Assembly (NCBI GenBank): GCA_038124645.1
Contig: JAYPCI010000004.1
Coordinates: 8,292 to 72,291 of the forward strand
DNA length: 64,000 nucleotides
Direction: 5' to 3'
From: JAYPCI01 sp038124645
GTDB taxonomy: Bacteria > Pseudomonadota > Alphaproteobacteria > Pelagibacterales > Pelagibacteraceae
The translations under genes and the position numbers were made by a program. This document shows, in pieces, positions 33,057 through 42,064 of this stretch; position 1 is the stretch's first letter, and every line of letters starts with the position of its first letter. The notes under the pieces were generated by a model. It searched no databases. It was not told the DNA's origin and saw only the letters and a program-made list of their open reading frames with translations.

Positions 33057-34272
33057 ATATTCACGAAAAATTGATCTAGATTTAGAGCGAATTAATCGAG
33101 TTCTTTTTAAATTAAATTTTCCTCATTTACACATTAATCAACCCATCAATATTATTGGATCTTCAGGTAAGTTTTCCACCTTAACCTGTTTAAAATATTT
33201 TTTTGCAGCCAATAAAAAAAAGGTTTCAACCTTTATAAGTCCTCACTTATATGATTTGCGAGAACGATTTGAGTTTAATGGTAAAACATTATCTTTAGCA
33301 GAAATTAAGAAATACCAATCACAAATTGAAAAAACAAAAATTAAATTAACACTGTTTGAATTAATCACGTTAATTCAAGTCTTGGCGTGCAAAGATAAAA
33401 AAATGGACATTAATCTCTTTGAAGCAGGGTTATTTTTTCGCGGAGACTCAACGCGACTTTGGAAAATGCCTGCTGCCCAAATTATTACCAATATCAACTT
33501 ACAACATAAAGACTGGTTAGCAAAAAAAACGATCAAACAAATTTGTTATGAAAAATGTGCTTTTCTTTCTGCAAACACTAAAATTTTTATCGGTAAGCAA
33601 ACTCCCTCTACTTTGCGACTGATTAAGCAAAATTTAAAAAACAATCCTAGTGAAGTATTTTACCCTTCAAATTGGCAAATAAAATCCAAACAAAATAAGA
33701 TTTATTACTCTGACCCAAAAAACAGCATTACAATCAAAAATAATAACATTGTTAGCCAAGGTTTATTGCATAATTTAGGTTTAGCTATTTATGTTGCTTT
33801 AAATTTTGGTGTTTCAAAAAAAATAATACAAAAAACAGCTGCTAAAATTATTTTTCCTGGGCGACTACATAATATTACCAAGGGAAAATTAAGAAAATTA
33901 GTTCAACCCAATACACAATTAATATTAGATGGGTGTCATGCGCCTACGGAAGGTGAGAATTTAAGTCGTTATCTGCGTACGCTTAAGCAACCTATTTATG
34001 GTGTTTGGGGAATGTTAAAAAACAAGGAACCAGAACATTTTATTAAAAAGTTTAGAGGGATTTTTAAAACAATTATCCCTGTCTCTATTAGTGGTGAACC
34101 TAGCGCTTGTTCAACCAAAGAATTAAAAAAAATATTGTTTAAAAATAAATTTCAAATAGGAACTGCTAATAATTTTAAATCAGCCTTAACCACTTTAGCT
34201 AAAAAACCAACTGGTACTATTGTGGTCTTTGGTAGCTTATATCTTGTCGGTGAAGTTTTAAGTAAAAATTAA
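33016..34272 (+). CDS. folC: Dihydrofolate/folylpolyglutamate synthase
   Basis: Adds Glu to dihydropteroate and to folates, an ATP-dependent Mur-ligase-type enzyme. The P-loop is IIGSSGKFSTLTCLKYF (about residues 46-62), a variant of the family's GTNGKGS. The Mur-ligase substrate loop is in SPHLYDLRERFEFNG, the magnesium and nucleotide residues are around TNINLQHKDWLA, and LILDGCHAPTEGE is the C-terminal-domain signature. It overlaps accD by 41 bp, as in many Alphaproteobacteria, and closes the long plus-strand run. It converges with thioredoxin with no gap. Confidence 0.92.
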   Translation: MKNTNHFYQKLQAKYSRKIDLDLERINRVLFKLNFPHLHINQPINIIGSSGKFSTLTCLKYFFAANKKKVSTFISPHLYDLRERFEFNGKTLSLAEIKKYQSQIEKTKIKLTLFELITLIQVLACKDKKMDINLFEAGLFFRGDSTRLWKMPAAQIITNINLQHKDWLAKKTIKQICYEKCAFLSANTKIFIGKQTPSTLRLIKQNLKNNPSEVFYPSNWQIKSKQNKIYYSDPKNSITIKNNNIVSQGLLHNLGLAIYVALNFGVSKKIIQKTAAKIIFPGRLHNITKGKLRKLVQPNTQLILDGCHAPTEGENLSRYLRTLKQPIYGVWGMLKNKEPEHFIKKFRGIFKTIIPVSISGEPSACSTKELKKILFKNKFQIGTANNFKSALTTLAKKPTGTIVVFGSLYLVGEVLSKN

Positions 34273-34590
34273 TTACTGTTTAACCCAGTCTTCAAAGCCT
34301 TGCGTACCAGCCCAACCGGTTTGCCTCGAGACTTCTTCTTTACCTTTCCATTTAATAAATAATGGAACGCCTCTAACCATCAGTTCAGCACCAAGATTAG
34401 GACATTTATCGACATCAATCTCAACGATCTCAACATTACCTTTTAATTTCTCGGCAACTTCAGCCACTGGACCTTTGCTGGCCTGGCAAGGAGCACACCA
34501 AGTGGCCCCCACTTTAACGACTCTTACTTTATCATCAGCCTGTAAGAAGTTTTTAAACTCTGCTTCACTTATTTCTTTTAATGATGCCAT
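34273..34590 (-). CDS. Thioredoxin
   Basis: A 105-residue thioredoxin-fold protein. The active site is ATWCAPCQASKGP around residues 29-41, with CAPC where classical thioredoxin has CGPC; the Ala variant also occurs in other thioredoxins. The cis-Pro is in MVRGVPLFIKWKG. No signal peptide is seen, so it is cytoplasmic and probably serves as a general disulfide reductase, including for methionine sulfoxide reductases. It is 39 bp downstream of sbcB on the same strand and convergent with folC. Confidence 0.9.
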   Translation of the reverse strand: MASLKEISEAEFKNFLQADDKVRVVKVGATWCAPCQASKGPVAEVAEKLKGNVEIVEIDVDKCPNLGAELMVRGVPLFIKWKGKEEVSRQTGWAGTQGFEDWVKQ

Positions 34591-34629
34591 ACTACTTAAT
34601 TAGTTATTTTTTTTTGTAAGTCAACAATA

Positions 34630-36051
34630 CTATTTTACTTTTTCATACATTGTTTGTAATTCTTCTATATAACCATTGATCTCTTCTAACTGTGAAATAA
34701 TTTCATCATTTCCCTCATGTTTATTCCTAAGATCGTCAATAGCCTGCATTGCGGACGGTATAGTTGTAAAAGGTTTTTTTTCCGTGCTTAGAAAATTATC
34801 AGCGAAAAACTTACTGATTTGTTTATATTCCGTTTGGTCTAAGAGCTCCGGACTATTCTCATAAATTAAACGTTTTGCAAAATAAGAATATCGTTCATCA
34901 GTAAATTTATTTCTTAAGTTATATTTATCTTTCCAGTTGTCCGTTTGATTAAAATCTTCAATCACCTTTTGATCTTTGGAGCCAGGAAATCCTCCTGAGT
35001 AAATTGTTTCTTCAACAAATTTATCAACTTGGTTGTTTGCTTCTTTTTCCTCTACTTCTTCTTTTTTGATCAAACTTACTTTTTCAGCAAATTCTTTATT
35101 CATCTTAATTTTTTTTGCCCTCTCTAATAACTTCGTCATGCCAATTGCATTATAAGGTTCAAAATTATTAAGATATGAAGGGTTCATTAAAATAGGATGT
35201 GCTGAATGTTTTATGGTTCTAACGGGTTTGGGTTTACCTTTTAACTCCTCTTTTAAATGATGAACATTTAATGTTAATAAGTGATCAATATCGTGTCTTA
35301 GATCGACACAAAGCGGCCAAGTAAATTTTGGATGTGGACATAGGTAAGTTACTAGATGAGGTCTGGGTCCCCCTCCATAATTTTCAGTCACAATAACCAT
35401 CTGTTCATTTTCTAAAATTTTCATAACTTCCTGCTTACTAGTCGTTAACATTGATGAGTCCCAAACACTTTTGGCTTTTTCTTTCAATAATTTAGCCGTT
35501 GATAACGTTGCTTCACAATCACTGAGAGCTGTATGTTTGTCTTCATGCTTTAAATCATTAGCTGCACTAATGCTAGTGAGCTTAAATTCAGCATTACCTT
35601 TTGAGGTAGTCCCAGTTTTAATTGAACCCGGGTAAAACAAGTGTGCACTTCTAGCTACATGAATAAGATCAGCTTCTGAGTTACCATTAGAGTTTAAAAT
35701 ATAAGTTTTTTCTAAATTTCGAAACATCGTTGACCTAATAATATTTCGATCAAAATTAGTTGAATTCCAACCCATACTAATATTTTTGCCCCACTTACTA
35801 AGCGTATCCACAAGCTGCTTGGTCATTTGGTATTCAGAAAGATTAGTTTCTTTAAGTCTTTTAATAGAAATTTTATTTGTTATTAGTGCTCCTGGGTGTG
35901 GGATAAAAGTTTTATTCAACCTTGCATGAAAAACAGCGCGGTCTAGTTCCTGTAAATTATCATTTACTAATATCATCGCGCATTCCAAGATTTGTGAAAA
36001 GTGAAGAGAACTGTCGCTAGTTTCTAAATCATATATTACTAAATTTGGCAT
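34630..36051 (-). CDS. sbcB: Exodeoxyribonuclease I
   Basis: A 3'-5' single-strand DNA exonuclease, 473 residues, nearly the length of E. coli SbcB (475). The DEDDh exonuclease domain opens NLVIYDLETSDSSLHFSQIL, with the first two acidic residues in DLET, Asp in NSTNFDRNI, and the final His and Asp in KHTALSDCEATL. The C-terminal half (SH3-like and helical parts in SbcB) is recognisable through HPILMNPSYLNNFEPYNAIG. It likely trims single strands in recombination and mismatch repair. It follows rmuC by 28 bp. Confidence 0.88.
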   Translation of the reverse strand: MPNLVIYDLETSDSSLHFSQILECAMILVNDNLQELDRAVFHARLNKTFIPHPGALITNKISIKRLKETNLSEYQMTKQLVDTLSKWGKNISMGWNSTNFDRNIIRSTMFRNLEKTYILNSNGNSEADLIHVARSAHLFYPGSIKTGTTSKGNAEFKLTSISAANDLKHEDKHTALSDCEATLSTAKLLKEKAKSVWDSSMLTTSKQEVMKILENEQMVIVTENYGGGPRPHLVTYLCPHPKFTWPLCVDLRHDIDHLLTLNVHHLKEELKGKPKPVRTIKHSAHPILMNPSYLNNFEPYNAIGMTKLLERAKKIKMNKEFAEKVSLIKKEEVEEKEANNQVDKFVEETIYSGGFPGSKDQKVIEDFNQTDNWKDKYNLRNKFTDERYSYFAKRLIYENSPELLDQTEYKQISKFFADNFLSTEKKPFTTIPSAMQAIDDLRNKHEGNDEIISQLEEINGYIEELQTMYEKVK

Positions 36052-36079
36052 TATGGTCTTTTATAATGAATTAAGAAAA

Positions 36080-37117
36080 TTATTTACTTAAAACTTTTAC
36101 TTTTTCTGAGTTATCCTCAACTGCTTCCTTGACTTGATCTGGATCTTTAATGTTGCTCAAAGTGTTCATAATTGAACGCGCATCTCTACCAAAACTTTCA
36201 GTCGCTGTTATTGCCTGCTCGAGTTTTTTTCTAAGTTCAACTATATTATCAAAGTGTTTTTCAAATCGAGAAGTTATCGTTCTTAAATCACTATAAATTT
36301 GGGTTGCATGTTTTGATACTTTGAGTGTTTGAAATCCTAAATGATAGGATTGCAATAAAGCAGATAAAGTATTTGGTCCAGCAACAGTAATTCTGTATTT
36401 TGTTTGTAATTCTTGAAGCAGTAGTTCTTTAGTTTTCGGGTCCCGATAACTTGAGAGTTCTGCAAACAAACCTTCGGTTGGGGCGTAGACAATAGCAAAA
36501 TCTGTGGTTTTGGGTGGTGCAATATATTTGCTACTCACTGCTTTTGCTTTGTTTCTAAAAGCTGAAGCTAACTCTTTTCTTGCCTCTGCTAAAGCATCTT
36601 TATCTTTTGCTTGGTAAGCTTCATCTATTGCTTTAAATTTTTCTATTGGCCAATGGCTATCAACGGGTACTAAAACATTTTGTAATTTAATTGCAAATTC
36701 TACGGTATCTGAAGTTTCTTCAGGTTTCATCTTCACGTTAGCAATAAATTGAGATGCAGGGAGTAAATCTTTTAATAAGGATGCTAAAGAAAATTCTGCT
36801 AAAACACCATATTGTTTTACTCCAGCTAATATTCTGCTGAAGTTTTCTTGACTTTTATTTAATGTTTCTACTTGCCTGTTAAAAACATTAACTTTCTCAT
36901 CTACTCTGGTTAATGCTCCAGTCATATCTTTTGCGATATCTTTGGACATTGAACCAAAAGACTCACTGAAAGTATTTCTTAGGGAGCTAAGTTCATCTTT
37001 TAAAACTTGTTCAGTGTTATCAATCTTAGTTTCTGACTTATTCTTAAATAAATAAAAAATGACCCCTAGATTGAGAACAAGCAAAATTACAACTAAAATG
37101 ATCAATAATGATTCCAT
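36080..37117 (-). CDS. rmuC: DNA recombination protein RmuC
   Basis: A 345-residue protein with an N-terminal membrane helix (residues 2-23, IILVVILLVLNLGVIFYLF), a long coiled-coil region (about residues 35-100) and a RmuC nuclease-like domain. Family motifs are VPVDSHWPIEKF, KAVSSKYIAPPKTTDFAIVY, MYAPTEGLFAELS-like YAPTEGLFAEL, and TVAGPNTLSALLQSYHLGFQ. RmuC limits DNA inversions and has been linked to phage defence in E. coli; the molecular role is not settled. It precedes sbcB and is divergent from msrB with about 45 bp between starts. Confidence 0.9.
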   Translation of the reverse strand: MESLLIILVVILLVLNLGVIFYLFKNKSETKIDNTEQVLKDELSSLRNTFSESFGSMSKDIAKDMTGALTRVDEKVNVFNRQVETLNKSQENFSRILAGVKQYGVLAEFSLASLLKDLLPASQFIANVKMKPEETSDTVEFAIKLQNVLVPVDSHWPIEKFKAIDEAYQAKDKDALAEARKELASAFRNKAKAVSSKYIAPPKTTDFAIVYAPTEGLFAELSSYRDPKTKELLLQELQTKYRITVAGPNTLSALLQSYHLGFQTLKVSKHATQIYSDLRTITSRFEKHFDNIVELRKKLEQAITATESFGRDARSIMNTLSNIKDPDQVKEAVEDNSEKVKVLSK

Positions 37118-37162
37118 TGAAATTCAATATAGCACATATTTAAAATGATGTATAATAATCCT

Positions 37163-37618
37163 ATGCGTAGAAATTTTTTAAAAGTTCTATCTTTTTCTTT
37201 TTTAGGATTATTTTTATCACCATTTAAGTTTATTTATGCTGCCACTAAACAAATTATTAATAAGGATTTAACCGAAGAGCAAAAAAATATTTTATTTAAC
37301 CAAGGAACAGAAAGGCCTTTCACTAGTGATCTTTTGAATGAAAAACGTGAAGGCTTTTATCATTGTGTAAATTGTGGAGCTAAACTTTTTAGTTCTGCTG
37401 CCAAATATGACAGTGGTACCGGTTGGCCATCTTTTTCTGAGGCTTTGCCTGGCGCTTTTGTGACTAAAATGGATTATTCTGAAGGTATGCGTCGAGTTGA
37501 GTATAGTTGTGCTAAATGTGGTGCCCATCACGGTCATGTATTTTTGGATGGTCCAACTACAACAGGTTTAAGATATTGTAACAATGGATTATGCTTATTT
37601 TTTGTACCTAAAGAGTAA
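37163..37618 (+). CDS. msrB: Peptide-methionine (R)-S-oxide reductase MsrB, Tat-exported
   Basis: Reduces methionine R-sulfoxide in proteins. From the ATG at 37163 the protein begins MRRNFLKVLSFSFLGLFLSP, a Tat signal with the twin arginines, hydrophobic core and a likely cleavage after YAA, so the enzyme is periplasmic. The MsrB domain has both zinc CxxC pairs (HCVNCG and SCAKCG), SGTGWPSF, and the catalytic Cys in GLRYCNN. An upstream ATG at 37145 is possible, but TATAAT at 37151-37156 would then lie inside the gene; as a -10 it would place the transcript start at or next to the ATG at 37163. Confidence 0.88.
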   Translation: MRRNFLKVLSFSFLGLFLSPFKFIYAATKQIINKDLTEEQKNILFNQGTERPFTSDLLNEKREGFYHCVNCGAKLFSSAAKYDSGTGWPSFSEALPGAFVTKMDYSEGMRRVEYSCAKCGAHHGHVFLDGPTTTGLRYCNNGLCLFFVPKE

Positions 37619-37627
37619 GTTAATGGC

Positions 37628-38683
37628 TTAGTCTGAAAGCAGATTTAAATAGCTCTCATTAAAACTTAAGAACACATTTTGGTTTTTCTTAAAACTTTTT
37701 TGTGTTTCAGAATCAATTACAAATAAATTTCCAACACTGGTCTTAACTTGATACTGTATTGTATTACCTACGAAAGAGGCATTAATAACTTGACCTGAGA
37801 TTGACTTGTCAGAACGATCAGCACCAATCTTTATTTTGTCAGGTCGAATTGAAACACTTGGTTGAGCATTCGGTTTCAGCGCTGAGTTTATTTTAAAAGC
37901 AAGATTCTCAATTTTAATATCAAATTGCTTGCCTTGATTAGCTGTAATTGAACATTTGATAATATTCGAGTCGCCAATAAAATCAGCAACAAATTTTGTA
38001 TTGGGTGTATTATATAGATCTCTAGGAGTTCCTTGCTGAGCAATAACAGCTTTGTTCATCACGATAATGCTATCAGAGATTGCTAGGGCTTCCTCTTGAT
38101 CGTGGGTGACATAAATTGTTGTGACGCCAAGAGTTTGTTGTAAACTTCGAATATCTTCCCTAACCTGTCTTCTCAATTTACTATCAAGATTTGATAGAGG
38201 TTCATCAAATAATAATACTTTCGGCTCTAAAACAATTGCTCGGGCAACAGCCACTCGTTGTTGTTGTCCGCCTGACAACTCTGAAGGCATACGCTTGTCA
38301 AAACCTTCGAGTCCAACAAGTTTGAGAGTGTTAAATGTTTTCTCGCTATATTCTTCTTTGGGAGTATTGACCATTCTTAATCCGTACGAAATATTTTCAA
38401 AAACATTCATGTGCGGAAATAAAGCATAAGATTGAAAAACCATTGAAACATCTCTTTCAGTCGCAGGCAAAATTGTAACATCTTCACCATCAATAAAAAT
38501 ATTTCCGCGCGTCGACCTTTCAAGTCCAGCAATCATTCTAAGCGACGTAGTTTTGCCGCAACCCGAGGGACCTAACAAAGTAGTAAGAGTTCCTGGTTGA
38601 AACTCGCAGCTAATATTATCTACTGCAATAGTTTCATTAAATTTCTTTGAAACGTTTTTAAATTCAACTTTAACTTTTTTCAT
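37628..38683 (-). CDS. ABC transporter ATP-binding protein (FbpC/AfuC-like)
   Basis: The ATPase of a binding-protein-dependent importer. Walker A is LLGPSGCGKTTSLR around residues 36-49, the Q-loop is VFQSYALFPHMNVFENI, the signature is ELSGGQQQRVAVARAIV, Walker B is VLLFDEPLSNLDSKLR, and the switch His is in YVTHDQEEALAIS. A C-terminal TOBE/OB domain (SIRPDKIKIG) follows, making 351 residues. It is the last gene of a three-gene operon (binding protein, fused permease, ATPase) with 1-2 bp gaps. See the binding protein for substrate. Confidence 0.92.
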   Translation of the reverse strand: MKKVKVEFKNVSKKFNETIAVDNISCEFQPGTLTTLLGPSGCGKTTSLRMIAGLERSTRGNIFIDGEDVTILPATERDVSMVFQSYALFPHMNVFENISYGLRMVNTPKEEYSEKTFNTLKLVGLEGFDKRMPSELSGGQQQRVAVARAIVLEPKVLLFDEPLSNLDSKLRRQVREDIRSLQQTLGVTTIYVTHDQEEALAISDSIIVMNKAVIAQQGTPRDLYNTPNTKFVADFIGDSNIIKCSITANQGKQFDIKIENLAFKINSALKPNAQPSVSIRPDKIKIGADRSDKSISGQVINASFVGNTIQYQVKTSVGNLFVIDSETQKSFKKNQNVFLSFNESYLNLLSD

Positions 38684-38684
38684 T

Positions 38685-40883
38685 TTAACCCGCTCCTTGC
38701 AATAAACTAAACCCTTGATCTCGTCTACCTAATTTTCTTCGTCCAACAATTAATTGGATGACAACAATCGTCAACAACATTACAACGATTAATGCTGAAG
38801 AATAAACAATAGCTAAACCATAATCATTATTTTCTAACCTTCCTAAAATATAAGAGGTTGCTAAATCATATTTAGCACTTACTAGGAAAATCACTGCACT
38901 GATGGCTGTCATAGCTCGAACGAAAGAGAAAACTAAAGAAGCAATAATTGCCGGTTTTAAAAGAGGCAAGATGACATTCGTAAAAGTTTGGTAACTAGAT
39001 GCATTTAAGGTAGAAGATGCCTCATCTAAATGCGGATCTAATTGGTTCATAGAGGCAATTCCTGCTCGGACCCCAACTGGCATATTTCTAAATACAAATG
39101 AAATAATTAAAATAATTCCTGTACCAGTGATTTCAATCGGGGGTGTATTAAAGGCAAACACGTAACTAACTCCAATTATCGTACCAGGAATTGCGAAGCT
39201 GAGCATAGTTCCAAATTCAAAAGCTCGTTTGCCAATAAAGTTATGACGCGTTAATAAATACGCAGTCAGTATCCCGATGGCAGCAGTTGGCGGTGCTGAT
39301 AAAATTGCTACCCAGAAAGTCGTCGAGAAAGAATTCCACGCCGTTCCTGTCCAATGCAAACCACCAATTTTTTCGTCATAAGCTACACTAAATGCCTCAA
39401 TGTAATGTTTTAAAGTAAATTGATGATTTACACCCCACATTTCAACGAAACCACCAAACATAATCATTACATAAATGATTAAGGTTAGTAGCCCCCAAGG
39501 CACTACAACAAAATAGAGAAAGTTCTTAACTGGACTTGGTAGTTCTGAGTATAAACCACTGTCGCCCTTTCCGGTGATTGATACATAAGATTTTTTCCCC
39601 AACCACTGATTTTGAATATAAAATGAAATCAAGACCATCGATAATAAAATCATAGCTAAAACGGCGGCACGGGACTCATCATATTGAGCGCCGACAACTG
39701 CAAAGAAAATCTCGGTTGATAAAACATCATAATCTCCGCCTAAGACCAAGGGATTTCCAAAGTCAGCTAAGCTTTCAATAAAACCAAGGAGAAAAGCATT
39801 AGCAATGCCGGGTCGCATCAAAGGAAAGGTTACTGTTTTAAAAACCTGCCATCTAGATGCTCTTAAAGTTTGAGAAGCTTCTTCCATCGATGGTGAAATG
39901 CTTTCTACCACTCCAATTAAAACTAAAAAAGCAATTGGTGTGAACGCTAACGTTTGCGCAAACCAAATTCCTGATAAACCATAAATCCATCTTGAACGCT
40001 CTATTTCAAAACCCCACTCGAGAAAAGATGAAACAGCACCACTTCGTCCAAATAAAATAATAATCGCTAAACCAATTACAAAAGGCGGCGTAATAATAGG
40101 TAAAACAGATAAAACTTTGAATAGTCTTTTAAGTTTAAAATTTGTTCGCGCCACTAACAGAGCAAAACCTAATCCTAAAAACGTCGATGAAAACGCTGTT
40201 AAAATTCCCATCCATAAAGTATTCCAAACAACGCCGCACCTTAATTCGCTATAAAGACAATCAATGCCCCAGAGTCCTTTATTAATAAATTTTCCAGAAA
40301 AACTTACTAAATTATGAACACCTTCTGTGTCTAAGAATGCACGGTCAAACATACTGAGAATCGGATAGAAAATAAAAATAGTGACTAGAATAATGATTGA
40401 CCAAATAGTCCCAACGATAAAGTTGTCTCCATTTAACCACCCGCGCGAGGATAGACCATGGGTAATATAAAAGATAAAAGTTGAAATTGTTAAAACGGCA
40501 CCAACGCCAATTCCAAATTGGCGATCAACCTCACCGAAAATTTCTTGTAAAGTTAAAAAATTCCAGCCCCTAACTCCGATCGCAAAACCTTGAAAAAAGA
40601 AATATAAAAATCCTAGCAGTCCACAGATAAGAAAAATATTAGAGTAGGTGCGACGCTGAGATTTTAAAAAAACTAAAATAATTGGAAAAACTAATGGCAG
40701 CGCCAAAGGCAATAACCATTTTTTTTCATGAAAAGCTAAATAAAAGGCTGGTCCGTAATCTTCTAATTCATATTCAAGCAACCATTCAAAAACAAAAAAC
40801 CCGTCATTGATCATGTACCACGGAAGAATAAAATAACCTAAACTTCCAATAAATATCCAACCAATGACGAGCTTTCTCATCAA
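38685..40883 (-). CDS. Fused ABC permease (FbpB-like, two transmembrane halves)
   Basis: A 732-residue inner-membrane protein made of two MetI-like permease halves, each with the EAA loop (EEASQTLRASRWQVFKTVTF in the first and LDEASSTLNASSYQTFTNVI in the second) that contacts the ATPase. An N-terminal extension of about 200 residues contains extra hydrophobic segments. About 16 membrane helices are likely. Fused permeases like this serve Fe3+, 2-aminoethylphosphonate and related anions. It lies 1 bp before the ATPase gene and 2 bp after the binding-protein gene. Confidence 0.9.
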   Translation of the reverse strand: MMRKLVIGWIFIGSLGYFILPWYMINDGFFVFEWLLEYELEDYGPAFYLAFHEKKWLLPLALPLVFPIILVFLKSQRRTYSNIFLICGLLGFLYFFFQGFAIGVRGWNFLTLQEIFGEVDRQFGIGVGAVLTISTFIFYITHGLSSRGWLNGDNFIVGTIWSIIILVTIFIFYPILSMFDRAFLDTEGVHNLVSFSGKFINKGLWGIDCLYSELRCGVVWNTLWMGILTAFSSTFLGLGFALLVARTNFKLKRLFKVLSVLPIITPPFVIGLAIIILFGRSGAVSSFLEWGFEIERSRWIYGLSGIWFAQTLAFTPIAFLVLIGVVESISPSMEEASQTLRASRWQVFKTVTFPLMRPGIANAFLLGFIESLADFGNPLVLGGDYDVLSTEIFFAVVGAQYDESRAAVLAMILLSMVLISFYIQNQWLGKKSYVSITGKGDSGLYSELPSPVKNFLYFVVVPWGLLTLIIYVMIMFGGFVEMWGVNHQFTLKHYIEAFSVAYDEKIGGLHWTGTAWNSFSTTFWVAILSAPPTAAIGILTAYLLTRHNFIGKRAFEFGTMLSFAIPGTIIGVSYVFAFNTPPIEITGTGIILIISFVFRNMPVGVRAGIASMNQLDPHLDEASSTLNASSYQTFTNVILPLLKPAIIASLVFSFVRAMTAISAVIFLVSAKYDLATSYILGRLENNDYGLAIVYSSALIVVMLLTIVVIQLIVGRRKLGRRDQGFSLLQGAG

Positions 40884-40885
40884 AC

Positions 40886-41920
40886 TTATCTTGGTAAATT
40901 AGATACGTCGTTGTCCCATTTACCTAGAAGCTGACCTCTTTTATCTTTGTTCCCGTATGTTTTGAAATCATAATTAATTAATTTGATTTGAGATAATACA
41001 GGAGCATCAGGGTCGCCTTTAGCTTTAGTATTCGCAGGAACCTGTAACGATTGACCTGAGTTAAATACTAAAGTTTGCGCTGCCGGACTAAGTGCCCAGT
41101 CGTAAAAGACTTTAGCTTCTTTCATATTTCGAGCACCTTTAATGATACTCATTGAACCAACCTCATAGCCAGTGCCTTCAGTTGGTGACACTACTGCAAT
41201 TGGTAAACCGCTTTTCTTTTGTTTAACCGCATCGTGTTGGAACACAATACCAATAGTTGTTTCACCTCTAGCAGCTGCTTTGATCGGTGCAGATCCAGAT
41301 TTAGTATATTGGTTAACATTCGCATGAAGTTTTTTCATGTAATCCCAACCTTTATCTTCACCTAAAATTTGCATGATAGTTGCTAATGTTGTGTAAGCAG
41401 TACCAGATGAATTGGGGTTAGCAATTTGAACTTCACCTTTGTATTCTGGTTTAGTTAAATCAGCCCATGATTTTGGAACTGGTAAACCTTTTGATTTTAA
41501 AAGCTCCGTGTTGTAACCGTAGCCCAAAGCACCAACGTAAATTCCAACCGATCTATAATCAGCAAATTTAGCTTGGTTTTGTGCAGCTGGTAATAAATCT
41601 TTTAAGTGTTTTGATTTATACTTTTCAGTCAAACCTTCTTGGGCAGCCGTTAAGTGTGGATCACCTGTTCCACCATACCATACATCACCTTTTGGATTTG
41701 AAGACTCTGCTTTAATTTGAGCAAACGTTTCACCAGAACTTTTTCTTGTCATTGCAACATCAATTCCAGTGTCCTTTTTGAAACCTTGAATTAAAAGTTC
41801 ACAAACTTCTATTTCCACGCTGCAATAAAGTGTTAAATTCCCTTTAGCAAACGAAGGAAAAGAAAAAGACATTAGAAACAATGTTGAAAAAACAAAAAGT
41901 ATTTTTTTTACATTTTTCAT
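40886..41920 (-). CDS. Periplasmic substrate-binding protein of Fbp-type ABC importer
   Basis: A 344-residue extracytoplasmic solute-binding protein with a clear Sec signal peptide (KKILFVFSTLFLMSFSFPSF, cleavage after FAK or nearby). The mature part reads LTLYCSVEIEVCELLIQGFK, resembling the Fe3+/AEP/phosphate-ester group (SBP family 1). No Tyr-Tyr pair like the iron ligands of FbpA is apparent in the C-terminal half, and two Cys at the mature N-terminus (CSVEIEVC) could be a disulfide. I therefore leave the substrate open: iron is the default annotation, but an organic phosphonate or other anion is equally plausible. A strong ribosome site (AAAGGGAG) precedes the ATG. Confidence 0.86.
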   Translation of the reverse strand: MKNVKKILFVFSTLFLMSFSFPSFAKGNLTLYCSVEIEVCELLIQGFKKDTGIDVAMTRKSSGETFAQIKAESSNPKGDVWYGGTGDPHLTAAQEGLTEKYKSKHLKDLLPAAQNQAKFADYRSVGIYVGALGYGYNTELLKSKGLPVPKSWADLTKPEYKGEVQIANPNSSGTAYTTLATIMQILGEDKGWDYMKKLHANVNQYTKSGSAPIKAAARGETTIGIVFQHDAVKQKKSGLPIAVVSPTEGTGYEVGSMSIIKGARNMKEAKVFYDWALSPAAQTLVFNSGQSLQVPANTKAKGDPDAPVLSQIKLINYDFKTYGNKDKRGQLLGKWDNDVSNLPR

Positions 41921-41977
41921 GTTGTTCTCCCTTTGTTAATTTATTGAATTAGATTATAAAAACTTGGTTTTGTGAAG

Positions 41978-41986
41978 TGCTATAAT
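41978..41986 (+). promoter_or_regulatory. Extended -10 promoter before the acidic HTH gene
   Basis: TGCTATAAT is a full extended -10 element. The start would be around 41993, about 70 bases before the ATG at 42065. No good -35 is visible. It lies in the gap divergent from the substrate-binding-protein gene. Confidence 0.5.
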
Positions 41987-42064
41987 AAAGTTTTTAATAC
42001 TACCTGAGGTTTAAGTTTATAATTAAACTTGCAATTACTTATAAAAATATTAGATAGCGAGAAT

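Noticed and set aside
40886..41920. Confident call as the iron-binding protein FbpA
   Set aside because: The adjacent Tyr pair used as iron ligands is not seen, so the substrate is left open.
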